A stretch of 64,000 nt of DNA from Liolophura sinensis (lineage: Eukaryota; Mollusca; Polyplacophora; Chitonida; Chitonidae): NCBI RefSeq assembly GCF_032854445.1, contig NC_088303.1, positions 4,907,501-4,971,500 of the forward strand. The letters are read 5' to 3'. The position numbers were made by a program, and so were the translations under genes. Below the pieces are notes generated by a model. That model did not search any database, was not told the origin of the DNA, and saw only the letters and a program-made list of their open reading frames with translations. Shown here piece by piece: positions 58,890-64,000 of the stretch; position 1 is the first letter of the stretch; every line of letters begins with the position of its first letter.

Positions 58890-59045
58890 ATATATTTATT
58901 TATTTATTTGATTGGTGTTTTACGCCGTACTCAAGAATATTTCACTTATACGACGGCGGCCAGCATTATGGTGGGAGGAAACCGGGCAAAGCCCGGGGGA
59001 AACCCACGACCATCCGCAGGTGGCTGACAGACCTTCCCACTTACG
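58890..59045 (-). mobile_element. tRNA-derived SINE, well-preserved 3' part
   Basis: TATTTATTTATTTGATTGGT, GTTTTACGCCGTACTCAAGA, ATATTTCACTTATACGACGG, CGGCCAGCATTATGGTGGGA and CCCGGGGGAAACCCACGACC. It is the copy closest to the family consensus in this region, so probably young. Confidence 0.92.
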
Positions 59046-59339
59046 GCCTGTTCATATATCAGCATGGTTCCTGATTTCATCGAACACATACTCACCGTAG
59101 ATAAAAGAGTGTTCAGTTTACATTTATACGCCGTATGCACTTAACAACATCATTTGCTATAGCAGGTTAACAAAACACGAGCAAATATACATATATATTA
59201 TGTGTGTGATATAATTACGGTGCCATACTACATCATTTATTGAACTTGGTGCTTGACGATGCAGATGTTAAAAAGAACGCGATTTCTATATTGCACTCAT
59301 TTGACTGGGGAACAGATAAAACCATGCATTGGTATATAC

Positions 59340-59486
59340 GATGGAGCCGGTACATGGGAAGGTGTGGGTTTTCCACTGGTTTCTGTAAGGTATCCACCTC
59401 CGATAATGCTGACCGTCGTCGTATAAGTGAAATATTCTTGAGTAGGACGTATCAATGGACCACACAAACAGATAAATAAATACATA
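59340..59486 (+). mobile_element. tRNA-derived SINE, 5'-truncated
   Basis: ACATGGGAAGGTGTGGGTTT, ATAATGCTGACCGTCGTCGT, ATAAGTGAAATATTCTTGAG and an AGATAAATAAATACATA tail. Confidence 0.85.
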
Positions 59487-59657
59487 CAACGGAGCAAGCC
59501 TCAGAGGAAAACGTCCGTGTAGAGAGCTGATTGTTCTTAAAACGTCTTTTTCGCCTTCGCATGTACAAGTATATGTAGTTTATGCCGGTATACATTGTAT
59601 TATGCACTTACGTGTGTGCACACGCAAGTGTGTGGGCACAGTCATGAACACTAGACA

Positions 59658-60100
59658 TGACGACCACCGCCATCCAGAAGGCACTAGATATGACACCCCC
59701 CCCCCCCCCCCCCCATGCAGAATACACCAGATATGACACCCATCATCAAGCAGAAGACACCGGGCATGGTATCCACAACCATGCAGATGATACCACACAT
59801 GACACTCATCACCTAGAAGAAGACAACATGCATTACACCTCCCATCAAACAGAAGACACCACACATGACACTCACAGTCATGCAGAAGACACCAGTTATT
59901 AATCTACTTCCATACAGATTTTAAGACACCAGATATGACACCTACCTTCTTCTAGGTGGTGAGTGTCATGTGTGGTATCATCTGCATGGTTGTGGATACC
60001 ATGCCCGGTGTCTTCTGCGTGATGATGGGTGTCATTGCTGGTGTCTTCTGCATGGGGCTGTGTGTCATATCTATTGCCTTCTGGATGGCGGTGGTCGTCA
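59658..60100. repeat. Long inverted repeat: 165- and 155-nt arms, 123-nt spacer
   Basis: The left arm 59658-59822 (starts TGACGACCACCGCCATCCAG, ends CACCTAGAAGAAG) is the reverse complement of the right arm 59946-60100 (starts CTTCTTCTAGGTGGTGAGTG, ends GGCGGTGGTCGTCA). A poly-C run at 59696-59714 in the left arm is absent from the right arm, where the matching place is a short GGGGCTG. Elsewhere mismatches are few. Arms and spacer are also full of an AGAAGACACCA..ATGACAC direct motif, about 30 bp in period. His/Asp/Thr-rich frames on both strands are by-products. Confidence 0.92.
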
Positions 60101-62400
60101 AAACACCAGATTTCCGCACACTCAAATAGGGCTCATTATTGCAGAGATACGGCTTAAGAATAATAAGGCTTATTGTATTAAGACATGATGATCGGATGTA
60201 AATATATAAATATTTGCATACAGCACTGTACTTCCTGGTTTGACTGAAGCACTAACCGTGTAGGTAAAAAAGGAGTTTTCCGCCTCCTAGATAAGATGAT
60301 ATATGTCGTGAGTGAGAAGGGGGTAACAGCAAATAGGTGGATGTGAAAGATTATTGATGTGGTCGATAGGTAGACTGAACAGAATAATCAGTCCTTCAAT
60401 CTGTAAATCAACCTTTATTGTATGAACGTTCTATATAGTGATTATGTTGAAGGCAGAGTGAATTCACTGTGTAAACGTGACCACCACTGGCGGAAGGCAA
60501 GTGGTCTCCGACAATCTAAATGTCTGCAGCCACTTACTCTAAGAGCACTGTCGGCCGCTTATGGTCACATAACACCAACGCCTCGCGTGCATGCATGTTC
60601 GACCATTGAAAGACAAACATTGTAACCGCTTTATATAAACGATCTGAAAGGGTTGGGTATTTAATATGGCTGAGCCTAGATCACTGAACTAGAATGAACA
60701 TTCAGATTTATTTGCTAAAATTTCATCAACAATACTTTTCCAAAAAATGACTTAAAAGTGAAGGGATTTAACGAAATAGTTTTTAAGGGTACCCAAATTA
60801 CTTTCAACAACTGAATTTCCAGACATTTTTGTCATTTGCCTGTTTATAAGGTGGTTTATATTGAACCTGCATTCTGTGCTGTACACCTCTACTTAGTACT
60901 ATAATCCCACGTAACCTTCTCATCTCCACATGGATAGCTAGACCATCGGATTCATAATTGAAGCAACTTGAATGAGAGTGTATTGACGAAGTAAAATGTT
61001 AATCGGACAGCTGCGCAACGACAATCCAAACTGAATAAGAGGTTTATATATGTGTGCTCTGCGGGTCAGTGTAATTCTACATGTACTGAACACACTACAT
61101 ATATGATCGGTTCCCTAGGGTAGGCTCTAGGTCTATATCCGACATGGCTTATGGCCCTATCGTGTACGTATTATCTGGTGTATATCGATCGATGATACAT
61201 CCCACATGTAAATATCTTTTTAAGTCATTGTCTGTAAAAAAGACGTCACCTTGTGTTTTTTATCTTCGATCACGTCATTTACGAAAAAGTTTGGTGAAAT
61301 CTGACTTGCGCGGTATTGTGTAAGCTGCCTCTTGTACTATTATAAGCCATTCATACGGACAAAGTTAAGCTGGTTTAACTAGCGAAAGTGGCAATGAGCC
61401 AGTTTGACGTCGCCCGTGTGAACGCAATGTAGACACATTTAATCCAGTTTATTTGCCCCAGCGAGCGACGTGGCTTTAAGTCAGTTTCAGGGCTTGAACG
61501 GGTCTATACCATGCATGACATAATGATTCTGGTATATTGTATACATACGCACCGTCAGTATATGCATTTGTGTATGCATTTGTTTGAAGTTTTACACCAT
61601 ACTCTAATAAGACACCAAATCGAATAAGAGTACAGGTTATTTAGTATAGATTATATAGCTCTTGTGTTGAGACCAAGTGATGTTATACAGACATGGTCTA
61701 TATAGAAATTGCAGCAATGAATTCAATGAATCAACTGAGCTTTGTAAAAATAAATCTATACACGTCTATGTGAAGAGTTGATGTCATATGACATGATGTA
61801 CATATACCCGCTCGTGTGAAAAAGTGTACACGCCTGAATAAGCTAGTATTATATGGGTTATCAGAAGTGTTTGCTGAACATTGCACAGGACTGTTCACAC
61901 ATACAGAGTACAGGCTACTTTTACCATGCATGTAAATATACATGTAGAGGCCTACATGTGCTCTTTCACGCATGCCAGGTTGTACATGATGACTAAGGAA
62001 TAAACCTAGAGGATGTCAAGTCAGTATGTTCTGGTTCAGTGATGTTGGTTACCGGTACATAAAAATATATGTTACAGGGAATGGAGAAATTGCCAAAAAT
62101 CTACAGGCCACCTCATAGCCCACCGAATCAAAACTTTCCATATAATACACAAATTCCTCGGTACAAACTCTAGTTTATGCCCACATTTTCCCCGCCCTGT
62201 GATAAAGAATGACTCATTTCAAAACAACGTTGAAAGATGACGAAGAAAAAAAAATAATGAAAATTTTTTAGAAGCTGATATCATGTGTCCTACATGTAGT
62301 TGGGCGGCCCAATTATGTTCGCCCAAGGGCGATACGTCTACGGAGATTAACGAAGTCTGGTCGCTGGTTTCCGTCACGCCAGTAAGGGCCGCTTCCGGTA
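60101..62400. other. No gene recognised; intergenic
   Basis: A SINE-like scrap on minus lies near 61575-61615 (TTTTACACCATACTCTAATA). There are no frames with a motif. 62219-62428 minus (69 residues) overlaps the putative promoter region of the gene at 62516 and is not convincing. Confidence 0.45.
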
Positions 62401-62515
62401 GAAGGAAGATGGCTTTGTGACCCAGCACAGCCGAGTTTATGAAGATTATGGTTCATAAAGCAGGACAGCAGTTACGCCCCTCGGCTCTCGTATATGATAT
62501 TTGCTTTGTCTAACC
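62380..62515 (+). promoter_or_regulatory. Probable promoter-proximal region with two upstream reading frames
   Basis: CGCTTCCGG at 62390-62398 resembles an ETS-type core common in promoters of widely expressed genes, and the stretch is less AT-rich than its flanks. Two plus-strand frames precede the presumed start: a 3-codon one at 62409-62420 and one of 24 codons from 62439 whose stop (TAA, 62511-62513) ends two bases before the ATG at 62516. The transcription start is not known, so both upstream frames may or may not be in the mRNA. Confidence 0.4.
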
Positions 62516-62582
62516 ATGGCGGAAGCGGCAAATTCAGAAGACAGAGAGGGGGCCTTTCCTGAGAAGGGAAAAGTGGAATCCG
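62516..62582 (+). CDS. First coding exon of an unidentified gene (continues off window)
   Basis: ATG in a good context (AACCATGGCG) opens 22 codons, MAEAANSEDREGAFPEKGKV then ES, followed by a strong splice donor (TCCG|GTACGT at 62582/62583), leaving phase 1. The Met-Ala-Glu-Ala start and the acidic/basic polar sequence are typical of N-termini of intracellular proteins without a signal peptide. The protein family cannot be told from 22 residues. The GC-richer surroundings and CGCTTCCGG motif upstream fit a constitutive promoter. No second exon is recognised before 64000. Frame, donor and context together make this a reasonable but unproven exon. Confidence 0.55.
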
Positions 62583-64000
62583 GTACGTCATATTTGCTAG
62601 TGTTGTTGTTGTAGCTCTTAAGGCTTAGCTGACCTGTTGACTTACTTTGTGACAGCTGTCAGCTGGGGGCAATTTTCTTCTTTCCAAGACTTATATGAAC
62701 ACTCAGGCGAGAATTATAAGACTGACATTATCAATTTGAATCCATAAGTCGGATAAATTTTAACTGTACAGCAGTGTGAGTGTGTACAAATAGGCTAGAC
62801 CTATGGCTGATGGCACACTGTTAAGTGTTCTCACTCACGGCTCATCATCTTCCCTCGGCCCCAGGGCAGTGGCTTTAGCAGTGAATTAACTACCCTGTTA
62901 CACAATGAGGGAATTTTAAGCTCGAGAGTTCTATCATGTGGTAAAGTGATGTCAATTCATTAAAGAAGCAGTTTCTCACAATTCAGTGAGAGAGGGGGCT
63001 CATTGGCTAATAGTATGGTCACCCTAGTCTTTACAGCTACTAACTATGGTCCAAAAATAAATATATTGTGCAGCTCAGCTGTAAAATGCATAATGATAAT
63101 GAAATATATTATATAAATTAAATGTGTCCAGATTAGACTGTGCAAACACTGAACCCACAAAATGAATTGAGTACAGAATTAGAAACATCGTAGTCCATCG
63201 ATATGTTCTTAGTGTGCTTTTTTCTTTTAAATTCTGATATTCATTGTTACACTGAATCCATCTATCTGTATCAAAATATAGGGCACAGATTTCACACTCC
63301 CACATTTTTCCTACTCATGGCAATCAAACTCAACAACACTGCTCTTTTGTATGTCGTTTTCTGGTCAGATCTTGAAAACTATTGTCTTTATTTATTACAT
63401 TTGGCAATGGCATCAATTTTCTCTTTTGGTCACATTGACTGCAAAAACTTCATTGGACACCTCACTCTCAACAACCATTTTGAAATGTCATGTTGCCAAC
63501 ATGTGGTTTTGAAATCTAAGTGAATTCTGCCGTTGACATCCTTTAGAAAACTATCATATAAAATAAAATTAAAAAAAGGACTTGTGTTTTTAATGCAAGT
63601 AAGCATACTTGTTGCAATGTAGGCGCCACCAGCATGGACCTCATTGAAACTAATTTCATCAAGTTGGTGCTGGGAAATGTGCGACAACGTTTTTGAGAGG
63701 CAGAAATGTACCCAGTCTTGTGGTGAATGTCAGAATTTTAAAATAGGACAATGGGACCATTGAGATGGAGGAGAAATCACAATATACTGAACATCTAACT
63801 GTCAACATTGTGTCATAGGTATTGCTGTTTAAATAACAATGCATTTGTCTTTAAATTATGACTTGGTTGGGAATTATTCCAATAAAAAACTTAGAACCAG
63901 CATTCCTTATTGTGTATGATCTGGCATGTTTTAATCACATCATTTATCAGGCATCTTTTCAAACTAAATAAAGAATGAGTACGTCATCATATTAAAGTGT
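62583..64000 (+). other. Probable first intron of the gene starting at 62516
   Basis: AT-rich with no clear acceptor-exon pair. Frames at 63203-63523 (plus) and 63430-63687 (minus) lack motifs. The window ends inside this stretch. Confidence 0.4.

Noticed and set aside
62219-62428. 69-residue minus frame as a divergent gene
   Set aside because: Overlaps the putative promoter region, has no recognised motif and no clear donor; a shared bidirectional promoter cannot be supported.

Overview
The window reads as animal nuclear DNA, most likely from a mollusc or another lophotrochozoan. It is AT-rich and gene-poor, with short degenerate reading frames and many tandem repeats. At least fifteen copies or fragments of one tRNA-headed SINE are present. 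Its 3' end (GTATAAGTGAAATATTCTTGAGTACGGCGTAAAACACCAATCAAATAAATAAATA, in pieces) is of a kind I associate with molluscan genomes. The organism call rests on that SINE and on a 5-HT6-like receptor, and I could not test it.

Layout. 1-1310 is a 29-bp minisatellite with a 493-bp higher-order duplication. 2606-3579 holds two identical 84-bp direct repeats around about 0.8 kb. 5068-5835 and 12365-13290 are two decayed copies of one reverse-transcriptase-bearing element with a shared 3' flank. 8.6-12 kb carries several unrelated short-period arrays and a long G tract. 13590-23720 is a head-to-tail triplication of a diverged 2-4.6 kb unit; individual copies carry a palindromic MITE, a second palindromic MITE, a SINE and a 19-bp repeat expansion. 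27228-28990 (minus) is a broken hAT transposase with a TTF-type zinc finger. 29831-30570 is a 30/15-bp periodic array related to part of the triplicated unit. 38889-39914 (minus) is the one clearly intact protein gene, a single-exon 5-HT6-like aminergic GPCR. 43.8-51.6 kb is a GC-rich island with a decayed virus-like element: zinc fingers and a B-family DNA polymerase on plus, capsid-type fragments on minus, bordered by an ACTAC-type satellite. 55481-55975 is a Crypton-type tyrosine-recombinase fragment. 59658-60100 is a long inverted repeat. 62516-62582 is a probable first coding exon of a gene running off the right end.

Only two loci look like functioning host genes, the receptor and the gene starting at 62516; they share no evident pathway. 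The rest is a record of repeat and mobile-element activity. The most notable items are the virus-like element, the triplicated unit with element-free comparison copies, and the 0.44-kb inverted repeat. All coordinates of degenerate features are approximate, and no alignment or database search was run.
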